Shown piece after piece: positions 26,095 through 35,897 of a stretch of 64,000 nucleotides of DNA; position 1 is the stretch's first letter, and the number at the start of each line of letters is the position of its first letter. The notes beneath the pieces are model-generated. The model had not been told where the DNA came from and made no database searches. It saw nothing but the letters and a program-made list of their open reading frames with translations. The stretch spans positions 2,376,501 to 2,440,500 of the forward strand of contig NZ_AP024086.1 of assembly GCF_019703855.1 (NCBI RefSeq). Direction: 5' to 3'. This DNA is from Desulfomarina profundi. Lineage in GTDB: Bacteria > Desulfobacterota > Desulfobulbia > Desulfobulbales > Desulfocapsaceae. Both the position numbers and the translations under genes were made by a program.

Positions 26095-26603
26095 ACAAAA
26101 CCCTGTCCTGGCTGCGCATTGGCTCGGTCCCTCTGCTCCTCATCGCCTCATCCATTCCGGCTGTATGGCTGAGTTCCAGGCCCCAGGTTAATCCCGGAGT
26201 CCCCACTCCTCCCGTACCACAGTTCAGCATCGACCTCAGCAAGATAACTCATCCGCTGACCATAGAAGAGCAGAAAAACAGGGCTTTGGAAATTTACAGA
26301 GATCCCTTCAGTCTTTCTCAAACAGCCAGACCCACCCTTAACAAGGTCAATCTCCGTTCAATCCATCTGGACCTGGTTGTAATCAGTCCCAGGAAAAAGC
26401 TGTGCTGGATCAATGGACAGATGATGAAAGAAGGGGATAAAACGAATTATTATACGCTGGGAAAAATCGATACAAACGGTGTCTGGTACACAACCCGATC
26501 AGGAAAATATTTCCTGCGTACCGGGGAGAGTATACTCATCGACAACTCAGGTATTTTCCACACTGAAAAAAACAAGGGAACGGTTGAGCCCAAACCGGAA
26601 TAA
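26079..26603 (+). CDS. Pilus assembly protein, PilP/MshK-like
   Basis: A 174-residue protein with one N-terminal membrane helix (about 12-32), a proline-rich linker, and a C-terminal domain with the pilotin-homology pattern: RDPFSL, then IHLDLVVISPRKKLCWINGQMMKEGD. This resembles the homology region of GspC/PilP that docks on the secretin. It is immediately followed by the secretin gene, which fits that role. Confidence 0.65.
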   Translation: MSLPIDKTLSWLRIGSVPLLLIASSIPAVWLSSRPQVNPGVPTPPVPQFSIDLSKITHPLTIEEQKNRALEIYRDPFSLSQTARPTLNKVNLRSIHLDLVVISPRKKLCWINGQMMKEGDKTNYYTLGKIDTNGVWYTTRSGKYFLRTGESILIDNSGIFHTEKNKGTVEPKPE

Positions 26604-26607
26604 TAAA

Positions 26608-28164
26608 ATGCTTAAAAACTATCCTGTCCCGATACATCTTACCCTGATCCTGCTCCTCTGCTTCACCTTTGCAGGTTGCGGGCAGAAAAAGAAAGATTCT
26701 TCAGAAATTAAACCGGTTGAGCAAATCACACGGGTAACTGCCCCCAGGTCAGTCACTCCGCCGGTTCAGGAAAAACCTGCCGGGGACCTGCCTGCGCCAG
26801 CACCACGGTTCAAGAAACTGTCTCCCCTCGACAATGAACGACTTTCCATGAGTTTTATCCAGGAAGAAGCAACCCGGGTCCTCCAGGCTCTGGCCCATGC
26901 AGCCTCTCTGAACCTGGTGCTGTCCACAGAAATTACCCTGAACCGACAAATCACGGCAGAGTATCAGGAGATGACCATCCGATCCATTCTTGATGCTACC
27001 TGCCGGATGCTCAATGTGGTCTGGTATGAAAAACATGGTACCATTTATATAGAACCTTACGCCCGGAAAATGCTTGATCTCGATTTTCTCGCTTCCGTCA
27101 GAAAATCAAGTTTTAAAGTTGGCGGTGATGTCCTGGGGGTGAGTTCCGGACAGCAGAACCAATCCACCTCATCTCCCCTGTCCGGGCATTACGGTATTGA
27201 AGGGGGTGCCGATGAGTCTATTTCCGACATTTATGGTGATATTGAGAAAACGATTGGGAAAATGATAGGCTCCAATGGCAGTTTTGCCATCAACAGGCAA
27301 ACCGGAACACTCATGGTAAAAGCCCGTCCAGACACCATGGAGGATGTTGAACAGTATATTGCAATTCTCAGGAATAAATATCGACGCCAGGTCCTGATCG
27401 AAGCAAAAATTATTGAAGTCGGACTCAGCAAAAAACACCAGCTTGGTATAGACTGGCGAAATGTCGGTGGCCTTATATCCAAACATGCACTTCTCGCTTC
27501 ATCCGGGGCCACAGTCACAATTGCCCCGAGTGTCAGTCAGACAGACTCGTTTTACTCCATGAATATCAGTTCAAAATACTCCAATATGAACGGGATCTTC
27601 AGGGCCCTCGAAGAATATGGCACCCTCACAGTCCTTTCCAATCCGAGACTGAAGACAATGAACGGCCAGGCAGCCATGCTCAGCGTCGGTCAATCTGTCT
27701 CTTACCTGAGGAGTTTTGAACAAAACAGTGAAGGTACCGGCGATAACCGGACAACCGATTTTACAACGGAGATAGGCTCTGTTTTTGACGGTATACTGCT
27801 CGGAGTCACCCCGGTAATTGAAGATGACGATATGGTTTCCCTGCATATTGTCCCCATTAAAAGCGATCTCGTCAAACTTGAGACTGTTTCCTTCGGCTCT
27901 CTTATCTCGCCATATCAACTCACCCTGCCCACTGTCAATCTCCGGGAACTGTCAACAGTTTCACGAATTCATTCCGGAGACATCGTCCTGCTCGGCGGAT
28001 TGATCATGGAGTTCGACGATAAGGAAGAGACCTCGATTCCCATTCTGTCGGACCTCCCTCTTTTCGGCAGACTCTTCAGCATGGAAACAAAGGAGAAAAA
28101 AAAGGTGGAGATGGTTGTTGTCCTGCAGGTTCACATTGTTGATCAAAACAGAAAGGACCCATGA
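26608..28164 (+). CDS. Secretin, MshL/PilQ/GspD-like outer-membrane pore
   Basis: The start is placed at ATG 26608, four bases after the preceding gene, because it begins a lipoprotein signal (FAGC); upstream in-frame codons read inside the neighbour. The 518-residue protein has an STN-like N-domain (LSMSFIQEEATRVLQALAHAASLNLVL), an N1-type domain with RQTGTLMVKARPDTMEDVEQY, and the secretin core with the C-terminal signature VSRIHSGDIVLLGGLIM and LPLFGRLFS. It would form the multimeric outer-membrane channel for the pilus. It overlaps the next gene by four bases (ATGA). Confidence 0.93.
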   Translation: MLKNYPVPIHLTLILLLCFTFAGCGQKKKDSSEIKPVEQITRVTAPRSVTPPVQEKPAGDLPAPAPRFKKLSPLDNERLSMSFIQEEATRVLQALAHAASLNLVLSTEITLNRQITAEYQEMTIRSILDATCRMLNVVWYEKHGTIYIEPYARKMLDLDFLASVRKSSFKVGGDVLGVSSGQQNQSTSSPLSGHYGIEGGADESISDIYGDIEKTIGKMIGSNGSFAINRQTGTLMVKARPDTMEDVEQYIAILRNKYRRQVLIEAKIIEVGLSKKHQLGIDWRNVGGLISKHALLASSGATVTIAPSVSQTDSFYSMNISSKYSNMNGIFRALEEYGTLTVLSNPRLKTMNGQAAMLSVGQSVSYLRSFEQNSEGTGDNRTTDFTTEIGSVFDGILLGVTPVIEDDDMVSLHIVPIKSDLVKLETVSFGSLISPYQLTLPTVNLRELSTVSRIHSGDIVLLGGLIMEFDDKEETSIPILSDLPLFGRLFSMETKEKKKVEMVVVLQVHIVDQNRKDP

Positions 28165-28907
28165 GTAAACTATTTGAAGCACTGCAGATAATTGAACAGC
28201 AAAGCACACCGGAACCATTTACGCCAGGGAATAACCTTGCAAAAAAACAATCTACCAGACCTTTTAATACAATTTTACTGATCCTGATTTTTCTGTTTGT
28301 CACTGGAGGTGTTGTTCTCTATTCTCTGGATCTTCATACAGGAACCTTTTTCCGAGGCGATACCTCGGTTCCCCACCTGCAGGAAAACATGGTGCAATCC
28401 TCCGTCAAACAAAAAGAAACAAAAAAAACAGAAATAAAAACCAGTCTATCCGATACAGACAATTTTCATGAACCATATAACCCTTCAAAAATTCAAATTA
28501 ACCCTGTAGAGGTGAAAAAACAGCAACCAACAACCACTTCCCATCAGAAAATAATAAAATCACTACCCGAAAAACTTAAAGTTCCAGTTTCTCAAGTTGG
28601 TTCGGTCACTCAGCAGCTTCAAAAACAACAGAATGAACTGAAAAAAACCGTTCAGCAATTACTTTATCAGGCTGAAGAAAGAAGAAAAGAAGGAGATATG
28701 GAAGCAGCGGTTATACTGTATCGTCGGGCCTGGAAACTCGAAAAATCTCCGGAAACAGCCAATAATCTGGCCGCGGGGCTTATCACCATGAAAAATTTTA
28801 ATGATGCTTACAAGCTCCTTCAAAAAGCTCTTGCCATGGCTCCGGATGACCAGGATATCCAGTATAATATTAAAATCCTGAATAAATATCTTACTGAAAG
28901 AAAATAA
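28161..28907 (+). CDS. TPR-repeat protein of the pilus operon (MshN-like)
   Basis: A 248-residue protein with one membrane helix (about 32-52), a long Lys/Gln/Thr-rich linker (about 70-150), and about two TPR repeats at the C-terminus (RRKEGDMEAAVILYRRAWKLEKSPETANNLAAGLITMKNFNDAYKLLQKALAMAPDD). This matches MshN in layout and in position directly after the secretin. It is probably an accessory periplasmic factor. Confidence 0.75.
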   Translation: MSKLFEALQIIEQQSTPEPFTPGNNLAKKQSTRPFNTILLILIFLFVTGGVVLYSLDLHTGTFFRGDTSVPHLQENMVQSSVKQKETKKTEIKTSLSDTDNFHEPYNPSKIQINPVEVKKQQPTTTSHQKIIKSLPEKLKVPVSQVGSVTQQLQKQQNELKKTVQQLLYQAEERRKEGDMEAAVILYRRAWKLEKSPETANNLAAGLITMKNFNDAYKLLQKALAMAPDDQDIQYNIKILNKYLTERK

Positions 28908-29073
28908 CAACAATCAAATCCACCCTGATTGAATAGTCAGTATAACATCATTCAGTGACATGACCTGCCCGTAATTCAAAAAAACAATTAAAAATTTGAA
29001 TTTCAGATCTCCAGACCATATGATTAGATATTGGCTAGTATATATTAATTAATCCGCAACTGGAGAAAGGAAA

Positions 29074-29745
29074 ATGAGAACGACCGGTATGAGCTCACAA
29101 ACTCACAAAAAAAAACATTCAATTCTAAATAACAACAAAGGCTTCACCCTGATTGAAATAGCTATTGTCCTGGTTATTATAGGCCTGATTCTTGGATCAG
29201 TATTGAAGGGAAAAGATCTTATCAACAGTTCAAAACAGAAAAAATTCTATACAACTTTTCTTAAAACATGGCAACTCAGTGTGGCATCATATTATGACAG
29301 AACCGGATATATGTTAGGTGATGGTACTATCAACGGAGGAACTGCAGCGAATCCAGACGGACATTTTGACAATATTTCCGGTGCAACTTTTGGTGCAGCC
29401 AACGGAATTGATGCCACATTAAAAAAAGTCGGCCTTGAAGTCTTTAAGGGCAACACCGCAAACAGTGGTCAGTACAGTTTTGAAGGCGCTTATAGCGGTA
29501 CCAGCACAATAACGCTGTACCTATATTACCTGACCAGCCACACTGATGGAAACGCTGCCAATAGATTATATTTGACCAATGTGCCCACAGATCTGGCAAT
29601 TGCACTGGATAAAATAGTAGACGGACAAATGAATTCCGTAACAGGATCATTCAGGCAATATCCTGACAATACGGATGCCACCGGTGCATGGCCTGATGCA
29701 AGTACCACCCGTACAGTTAATTGCTCTTTGTTAATTGATCTTTAG
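29074..29745 (+). CDS. Type IV prepilin (MSHA-type major or minor pilin)
   Basis: A 223-residue prepilin. The leader ends in KG before the methylated Phe: NKGFTLIEIAIVLVIIGLILG, with Glu at mature position 5. The remainder is a globular pilin domain rich in Gly, Ser and Thr, ending in a short tail with a single Cys. The ribosome site GGAGAAAGG lies six bases before ATG 29074. An alternative start at Met6 would give a shorter leader. It follows the assembly operon after a 166-base gap that is AT-rich and holds no gene, so it may have its own promoter. Confidence 0.9.
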   Translation: MRTTGMSSQTHKKKHSILNNNKGFTLIEIAIVLVIIGLILGSVLKGKDLINSSKQKKFYTTFLKTWQLSVASYYDRTGYMLGDGTINGGTAANPDGHFDNISGATFGAANGIDATLKKVGLEVFKGNTANSGQYSFEGAYSGTSTITLYLYYLTSHTDGNAANRLYLTNVPTDLAIALDKIVDGQMNSVTGSFRQYPDNTDATGAWPDASTTRTVNCSLLIDL

Positions 29746-30021
29746 TGAAAATACAGTGAAAAACTTCCCGTCCTGCGGGACATCCGCCAACAACACACTC
29801 TGCTCCTTTTGAACCCACTGATAGAGTTCACTATAATTAAAGTGCTCAAAAGGGGCAGGGCACACTTCAGACGAACGCTCACGAATTCCGAAAATATTCT
29901 GTATGGGATGTTTTTTTCGCAACCCGCAGTGTGGAAGGTCACACCGTCTCAGGCAGATTTTCATTTGTTTATCATACCTGAACCATACGATCCAATCACA
30001 AAGTCGTCAATGATTCCAATA

Positions 30022-30999
30022 TCAAGGAATCGTCAATATCACTTTTCCATCAAAAGGTGTTCCGGTTGTACAATTTGGAATTGCAAAAGTACTATCGTTA
30101 ACATCACATTTGGCAAGATCTTCAAATCCAACCTGCCCGGTACACCCATCACTGGTTCCGTTATTATAATGAATCACCTGTCCTGAAGACACCGTAACTG
30201 CGTTGAGACCATCTGCTACTTTGCACCCCTCGTTATCACTGTACCAAACCAACGCGCTGCCAGTCATGGTAACATCTATGGTCGTATTTTTACTGTTACA
30301 GAGTTTTGCGGATATCTCGCCAAAACTCAGTTCACCCGTCAGATCATCACGATTTACAGTTATATCAAACGGATTAGCAGACATTTCATATTCTCTGCGA
30401 CCATCACGTCCGTTCTTCGCACCAAAGACATGATCTTCCCCGCCACTGCAGGTATATGCCGCAAGGTAATATCCCTGCCCCGGGGAACCGATCCGTCCAT
30501 CATCTCCATCCGTGGTATCTGTAACACATACCAGGTTACTTGCTCCACAGGCAGCATTTGACGGACTTCCATACCAACTGTATAAATTCTCAAGCTGATA
30601 AAGAGTTGAACATAGATTCCTGGAATTCGTAGTCGTAAGAATATCCGTAACATCATACCCATAAGGTATGGACCAGGTATCCTTACTTATAGAGCTGATA
30701 CTCAAATCAATAAAAGGAAGCCCACAGGGAGAATTCGCACAATTTGAAGTCGGACAGTTCTCGCTGCCATCACCATCTGTATCAGGACAGGGAAGCCTAC
30801 CATGACTGAAGGCATAAGTGATTAATGAATTTTTTATTACCGTTATGTTTGCCTTTTCTTTGACTATTTTACCTGTCTTTCTGACACTCTTCATTATCCC
30901 GATACCCACCGTCATCAGCAGGCCGACAATTACCAGAACTATACTTAACTCAACCAGGCTGAATCCTTCCTCACCTGACATTGTTTGTTTCGGATACAT
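30022..30999 (-). CDS. Type IV prepilin-like protein with large Cys-rich domain
   Basis: A prepilin on the opposite strand, converging on the other pilin gene. The leader ends in EEG before Phe: GFSLVELSIVLVIVGLLMTVG, again with Glu5. The globular part of about 270 residues is large and Cys-rich, with the string GRLPCPDTDGDGSENC, common in minor pseudopilins of this kind, and a late pair of Cys near NCTTG. The start is set at Met 30999; an earlier Met at 31053 would add 18 residues and a later one at 30981 is possible. It may be a tip or minor pilin. The gap 29746-30021 holds no gene. Confidence 0.88.
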   Translation of the reverse strand: MYPKQTMSGEEGFSLVELSIVLVIVGLLMTVGIGIMKSVRKTGKIVKEKANITVIKNSLITYAFSHGRLPCPDTDGDGSENCPTSNCANSPCGLPFIDLSISSISKDTWSIPYGYDVTDILTTTNSRNLCSTLYQLENLYSWYGSPSNAACGASNLVCVTDTTDGDDGRIGSPGQGYYLAAYTCSGGEDHVFGAKNGRDGRREYEMSANPFDITVNRDDLTGELSFGEISAKLCNSKNTTIDVTMTGSALVWYSDNEGCKVADGLNAVTVSSGQVIHYNNGTSDGCTGQVGFEDLAKCDVNDSTFAIPNCTTGTPFDGKVILTIP

Positions 31000-31053
31000 A
31001 AATATTTTCCATTTCTTATAATCAGATAAAAATATCTTCCTGCAGTCATCCAA

Positions 31054-31381
31054 AACAGACCGGAGACGTCAACGTGCAAAAACACCCGGCATCTCATATA
31101 TTGACAATTGTATATTCTGTGAATGACCAGGTCCCTACGTTACACTGCACCTGATAACAGTACCGTATCAAAATTTCGAAAATGTACATAAACTGGTCAG
31201 ATCATGAGATGAGAAATAATTCATTTAAATAAAAGTGTATGTGTTTGAGGACAATTATTCAAATGAATATTCCAAAATATCAAGACGTTCTCTGATAGGG
31301 AAATCAACTACTATAAATATTTTAACTGTATTTCCATTATATTAGCTAGATCAAAAACACAAAGCCGTCACAAATTCAGGA
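31054..31381. other. Intergenic region with a dispersed short repeat
   Basis: About 330 bases without a gene between serB and the minus-strand prepilin. It is AT-rich. One copy of the dispersed repeat, AACACAAAGCCGTCACAAAT followed by TCAGG, is at 31354-31380, just after the serB stop codon. Confidence 0.5.
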
Positions 31382-32614
31382 TTATAAATGTTTAATCGCA
31401 TCCGGGTCAATTTCCCTTTCATGTACACCAAGCAGATAGAGCAGCCCGTCAAGACCCACCGTCGAAATCGCGTTACCGGCCCGCTCTCTCACTATGGGTT
31501 TGGCATGAAAAGCCACTCCCAGCCCGGCACTGCTTATCATGGGCAGGTCATTTGCTCCGTCTCCCACGGCAATTGTCTGCTCCAAAGTAATATTTTCACG
31601 CTCAGCGATCTCCCTGAGCAAGATCGCTTTTTTCCGGCCGTCTATAATTTCCCCATGAACCCTTCCTGTAACCTCTCCATCACAGACATCAAGCTCATTG
31701 GCATAGAGATAGTCAAAACCCAGTTTTTCCTTTAAATATTCGCCTACAAAAGTAAAACCACCGGAAAGAATAGCCAGTTTATATCCAAGCCCCTTTAAGG
31801 TTCTGCAGACCAGCTCCGCACCTTCGGAAAGCGGCAGGTCGGCAGCCAGTCCCTCCAGTTCCGATTCCTTGAGCCCCTTGAGCAGGGCAACACGTTTTCT
31901 GAAACTTTCCTGAAAATCAATCTCCCCCTGCATGGCAGATTCGGTGATGGCCGTTACCTCATCCCCCACTCCGGCGAGAATCGCCAGCTCATCAATGACT
32001 TCGGCCTGGATCAATGTTGAATCCATATCAAAAACAACAAGTCGCCGGTTGCCACTGTAAATATTTTCCATATGAAAAGAGATATCGATGCCATGATCTT
32101 GGGAAATCTGCATAAATCGAGCTCTCATCTCTTTAATATTATTTGGTTTTCCACTCACAGCCATTTGAATGCTGGCCCTCTGCTTGTTTTGGGGCCGGAC
32201 CAGGGAGATCCTGCCGGAGAGCCGGGTTATGCTGTCAATATTAAGATTATTTTCGTAAATGACAGTAGCTACCCCGGCAATCTGCTTTGCCGTCAGTTTT
32301 TTTCCAAGCAGGGTAATAATCCGCCTCTCCTTGCCGCGCTCTTCAACCCATTTTTCATACTCTTCCCCTTCCACCGGTTTGATATCAATGGAGAGATCCA
32401 TTTTATGGCCCGCGTAGAGGATATCCTTGTAAAGAGCTGCAAAATTTTCCTTTACCGGGATTTCAACAAGAATACCAAGAGATATATGTTCATGGATAAC
32501 CGCCTGGCCTATATCAAGGACACTGACATCATATTCTGCCAGAATTGTGGTGAATTTTGCATCAAGCCCCTTTCTGTCCCTGCCCGTGATATTTATCAGT
32601 ACAATTTCGCTCAT
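31382..32614 (-). CDS. serB: Phosphoserine phosphatase with tandem ACT domains
   Basis: SerB removes phosphate from phosphoserine in the last step of serine synthesis. The 410-residue form has two ACT domains at the N-terminus (starting MSEIVLINITGRDRKGLDAKF) and a HAD phosphatase domain with motif I VVFDMDSTLIQAEVIDELA, motif II ILSGGFTFV, and motif III/IV VGDGANDLPMISSAG followed by GVAFHAKP. The start is put at 32614, where the ACT domain begins behind a GGAAAAAGA site; an upstream in-frame Met at 32686 gives a 24-residue tail without family match. ACT domains suggest feedback by serine. Confidence 0.93.
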   Translation of the reverse strand: MSEIVLINITGRDRKGLDAKFTTILAEYDVSVLDIGQAVIHEHISLGILVEIPVKENFAALYKDILYAGHKMDLSIDIKPVEGEEYEKWVEERGKERRIITLLGKKLTAKQIAGVATVIYENNLNIDSITRLSGRISLVRPQNKQRASIQMAVSGKPNNIKEMRARFMQISQDHGIDISFHMENIYSGNRRLVVFDMDSTLIQAEVIDELAILAGVGDEVTAITESAMQGEIDFQESFRKRVALLKGLKESELEGLAADLPLSEGAELVCRTLKGLGYKLAILSGGFTFVGEYLKEKLGFDYLYANELDVCDGEVTGRVHGEIIDGRKKAILLREIAERENITLEQTIAVGDGANDLPMISSAGLGVAFHAKPIVRERAGNAISTVGLDGLLYLLGVHEREIDPDAIKHL

Positions 32615-32982
32615 TATTCTTTTTCCGTCATTTTTCCATCCTGTAAAACCTGACTGGTCGCAGGATTTGTAACTCTGTGTTTTCATTTACCTCACCCCGG
32701 TAAGTGATCAGGGGCACCGTTCTGTCCTGGCCTTGCATCATAACAGGCAGGTTCAATTTTACCAGACTCTTCTGACAAACTTTTCCATGGTATACAAATA
32801 CTGGCGAAATTTCGTACGTAAATGGAAAATATATGTTCGACAGGTTGCATAGACTCCGAACTTGCAAATTGCAGGATTTTATGTGTCAATTATCAAAAAA
32901 AAATTTATCTACTGTTATTTTTTGTTTATGATTCAATTTCGGATTATTTTCCAGAAGCTTGTTTTTATTTGAGGCCTGAATC

Positions 32983-33088
32983 CGTGAACGATTGCTCCCC
33001 AAGGAGCAAGTGAATGTTTTGAATAAGCCATGTTCAATATTTTAATTGCATTACTTAAAAATTCACAAACCCGTCACAGATTCAGGTC
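32983..33088. repeat. Inverted pair of the CCTGAATCCGTGACG dispersed repeat
   Basis: The 510-base gap 32615-33126 has no gene. It holds CCTGAATCCGTGAACG near 32983-32998 and, in inverse orientation, TCACAAACCCGTCACAGATT near 33063-33082, framing about 100 bases. Between them a hairpin TTGCTCC/GGAGCAA (32992-33009) is visible. The layout resembles a tiny inverted-repeat element upstream of the BMP gene. Confidence 0.5.
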
Positions 33089-33126
33089 AGGGTTTATTTT
33101 TTTTATTCCATGAAAAGGAGCAAAAC

Positions 33127-34305
33127 ATGAAGCGTGTCACCATCCTGTCTCAGGCTCTGGCAATTGCCTGTTTTCTGCTGTTACCTGTTACCGGCGCACT
33201 TGCCTCCCAGTCCTATCCCTTCGGCCTGCTGCTGGTCGGTCCAGCCAATGATCACGGCTGGAGCCAGGCCCATTTCGAGGCTGGCAGGGAATTGGAAAAG
33301 AAACTACCGGGTGCCAAGATGATCTATATCGACAAGGTCAATCCGGTTGACCGCCCCGGTATCACCATCCCCATGCTGGTTGACGATCTTGTTTCCAAAG
33401 GTGCGAAACTGATCATCGGTAATTCTGACGACATGAAGGACGGCATGCGTGAAGCGGCCATCATGCATCCTGAAATCAACTTTATCCATGTCTCAGGTGA
33501 TGATGTGCTGACCGGCAAAGCAACTCCCAACCTCAGCAACCTGATGGGACGGATGACCTACGGTAAAATGATGGCAGGGTTCGTGGCGGCCATGACCTCA
33601 CAAACTGGAAAAATCGGCTATCTTGGCCCACTTATCAACGCAGAAACAAGGCGTCTGACCGCGGCAGCCTATCTCGGAGCCCGCTATGCCTGGACACAGG
33701 TAAGAAAGAAAAAGGCATCCGATCTGAAATTCAAGGTGTCCTGGATCGGCTTCTGGTTCAATATTCCCGGTGTCACCTCCGATCCTACCCTGGTCACTAA
33801 TAATTTTATTGATTCCGGCTATGACGTGGTTCTTTCCGGAATTGATACAACCGAGGCCCTGGTTGTGGCCGGACAGAAGAGAAAAGAGGGAAAAACAGTC
33901 TGGGCCATCCCATACGATTACAAGGGAGCCTGTGTTTCAGCCCCCGAGGCCTGTCTCGGCGTTCCCTATTTCAACTGGATTCCCGGTTATTCCGACATGA
34001 TCGGTAAGGCCATGGGCGGCCAGTGGCAGCAGCAGTTTCTCTGGCTTGCACCGGACTGGAGGAATATCAATAACCCTGACACCTCTCCTGTGGGTTTCAT
34101 GACCGGCAAGGCCATGTCCCCCGAAACAAAAAAGGCCCTGGTCGATTTCCAGAATGCATTGGGTAATGGCAGTCTCAATCTCTTTACCGGACCTCTCAAT
34201 TTCCAGGACGGCACCACCTTCCTGAAAAAGGGGGAACAGGCCACCGATGACCAGGTCTGGAACCTGCCCCAACTACTGAAGGGCATGGAGGGGGCCTCTA
34301 AATAG
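33127..34305 (+). CDS. BMP family ABC transporter binding protein
   Basis: A 392-residue periplasmic receptor of the BMP/PnrA-like family, associated with purine nucleoside uptake in characterised cases. A signal peptide ends near LASQ. The core is visible as FGLLLVGPANDHGWSQAHFEAGRELE, KGAKLIIGNSDDMKDG, NFIHVSGDD, and later SGIDTTEALVVAGQKR. The start ATG 33127 has an AAAGGAGC site. The downstream ATPase and two permeases complete the importer. The substrate is inferred from family only; related receptors also bind other small molecules. Confidence 0.9.
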   Translation: MKRVTILSQALAIACFLLLPVTGALASQSYPFGLLLVGPANDHGWSQAHFEAGRELEKKLPGAKMIYIDKVNPVDRPGITIPMLVDDLVSKGAKLIIGNSDDMKDGMREAAIMHPEINFIHVSGDDVLTGKATPNLSNLMGRMTYGKMMAGFVAAMTSQTGKIGYLGPLINAETRRLTAAAYLGARYAWTQVRKKKASDLKFKVSWIGFWFNIPGVTSDPTLVTNNFIDSGYDVVLSGIDTTEALVVAGQKRKEGKTVWAIPYDYKGACVSAPEACLGVPYFNWIPGYSDMIGKAMGGQWQQQFLWLAPDWRNINNPDTSPVGFMTGKAMSPETKKALVDFQNALGNGSLNLFTGPLNFQDGTTFLKKGEQATDDQVWNLPQLLKGMEGASK

Positions 34306-34386
34306 ACCGGGGTTTACCAATAAGAACATGGCTGGACCAAATGGCTCAGCCATATAATTTTTTCCTGCAATTTCATCAACCAGGCT

Positions 34387-34427
34387 CCGCTCCCGTTTCT
34401 TTATCTGTAAACGGGAGCGGTTTTTTT
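34387..34427 (+). terminator. Terminator-like hairpin directly before the ABC ATPase start codon
   Basis: A 12-base perfect stem, CCGCTCCCGTTT and AAACGGGAGCGG, around a ten-base loop, followed by seven T (34421-34427). The next start codon is at 34429, one base after the T-run. The only ribosome-site candidate for that gene, GGGAG at 34413-34417, lies in the 3' arm of the stem. The structure would both end many transcripts after the BMP gene and hide the next ribosome site. Confidence 0.85.
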
Positions 34428-34428
34428 A

Positions 34429-35877
34429 ATGATCGAGCTTAGAAAAATCAGTAAACACTTCGGCAGGGTACGTGCACTGGACAAGGTCTCTCTGAAGATC
34501 AGAAGCGGCTCAATTCATGGCATCATCGGTGAAAACGGAGCCGGAAAATCAACCCTGATGAAGATTCTTACCGGTTTCTATACCAGAAGCGGTGGCGAAA
34601 TAATCCTTAATGGCAAGAACATAGAACTCCGCACTCCCAGGGATGCCCGGAAGTTGGGATTCGGCATGCTTTACCAGGAACCACTTGATTTTCTACAGCT
34701 CTCAGTCCTTGATAATTTCATGGTGGGCAGTGACGGGTTTCACCCCGAAGAGGCCCGGCATACCCTCAGAGAACTCAGCAGAGCATTCGGGTTCTCCCTT
34801 CCTCCTGACTCAAAACTGGAAGAACTCACGGTTGGAGAACGGCAACAGCTTGAACTTCTACGACTTATCCGGGACAAAGCAAACCTGCTGATTCTGGACG
34901 AACCCACGAGCGGGATTTCACAAAAACAACAGGATGTTCTTTTTCAGGCTCTGCACACTCTCAGGGAAGACGGCCTGGCAATCCTCCTTGTTTCCCATAA
35001 ACTTGATGAAATCGAACAACTCTGCGATGAGGTAACGGTACTCCGCCACGGTAGGTTGGCCGGACAGCAGCAACGCCCCTTTAATCGGGAGAAACTGCTT
35101 CACGCCATGTTCGACACCCTGCCCGAGGGATTTGTTTCCAGCACAGACCGGGGAGGAAGTCGGACGGTTCTCGATTTTACAGATGTCACCTCCACTACAG
35201 GTCGTTCGGGACTGCAGAACATCACCCTGTCCATTCAGGCTGGAGAAGTAGTCGGTCTGGCGGGAGTGGACGGCAGCGGTCAATCCGTTTTTCTCAAAAC
35301 CGCCTTCGGCCTGCTTTCTCCCGAAACGGGAATCATCAATCGTTTCGAGGAAAAAGCTACTCTTCCCAACAGGAAGAATTATAGCCTCACGGCCTTTCTT
35401 CCCGCCGACAGGTTGACGGAAGGGCTGTTTCCCGGAATGACCATTCGCGAACACCATATCCTTGCAGGCAGCAGATATCGGATCATCACCGGCAGAAGCG
35501 GACTTGCTGAAACAGAAAAAGCCATTGAAACCTATAATATCAAAGGTCAGCCTGATACGGTTGTTGAAAACCTCTCAGGAGGAAACCTGCAGCGACTGTT
35601 GCTCTCACTCATCCCCGGAAATGTCCGTCTTGTTCTCATGGAAAACCCCACAAGGGGACTGGATGTACAGTCTTCAGAATGGACATGGCGATTTCTGCAC
35701 AGTCATCTCCGACCCGACACAACCATAATTTTTGCTTCCCCAGAACTTGAGGAGATCATGGAGCAGGCCACCAGGGTTCTTGTTTTTTATAACGGTTCAA
35801 TTATCCTGGATAGTCCGGTCGATCAGACAAGTTACAACGAGATATCAAGGGCCATTACCGGCCAGAAACCATCATGA
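34429..35877 (+). CDS. ABC transporter ATPase, double nucleotide-binding domain (BMP/nucleoside class)
   Basis: A 482-residue protein with two fused ABC domains. Domain 1 has Walker A GENGAGKST, a degenerate signature LTVGERQQ, and Walker B LLILDEPTSG. Domain 2 has a changed P-loop GVDGSGQSV and an intact signature NLSGGNLQR with Walker B LVLMENPTRGLD. This asymmetry is normal for sugar/nucleoside-type twin ATPases. It energises the two permeases encoded next. The product is full length. Confidence 0.92.
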   Translation: MIELRKISKHFGRVRALDKVSLKIRSGSIHGIIGENGAGKSTLMKILTGFYTRSGGEIILNGKNIELRTPRDARKLGFGMLYQEPLDFLQLSVLDNFMVGSDGFHPEEARHTLRELSRAFGFSLPPDSKLEELTVGERQQLELLRLIRDKANLLILDEPTSGISQKQQDVLFQALHTLREDGLAILLVSHKLDEIEQLCDEVTVLRHGRLAGQQQRPFNREKLLHAMFDTLPEGFVSSTDRGGSRTVLDFTDVTSTTGRSGLQNITLSIQAGEVVGLAGVDGSGQSVFLKTAFGLLSPETGIINRFEEKATLPNRKNYSLTAFLPADRLTEGLFPGMTIREHHILAGSRYRIITGRSGLAETEKAIETYNIKGQPDTVVENLSGGNLQRLLLSLIPGNVRLVLMENPTRGLDVQSSEWTWRFLHSHLRPDTTIIFASPELEEIMEQATRVLVFYNGSIILDSPVDQTSYNEISRAITGQKPS

Positions 35878-35897
35878 CCTGACTCGAATTTCAAAAA

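Noticed and set aside
32615-33126. Riboswitch upstream of the BMP gene
   Set aside because: No known aptamer pattern could be recognised; the structure seen is explained by the repeat pair.
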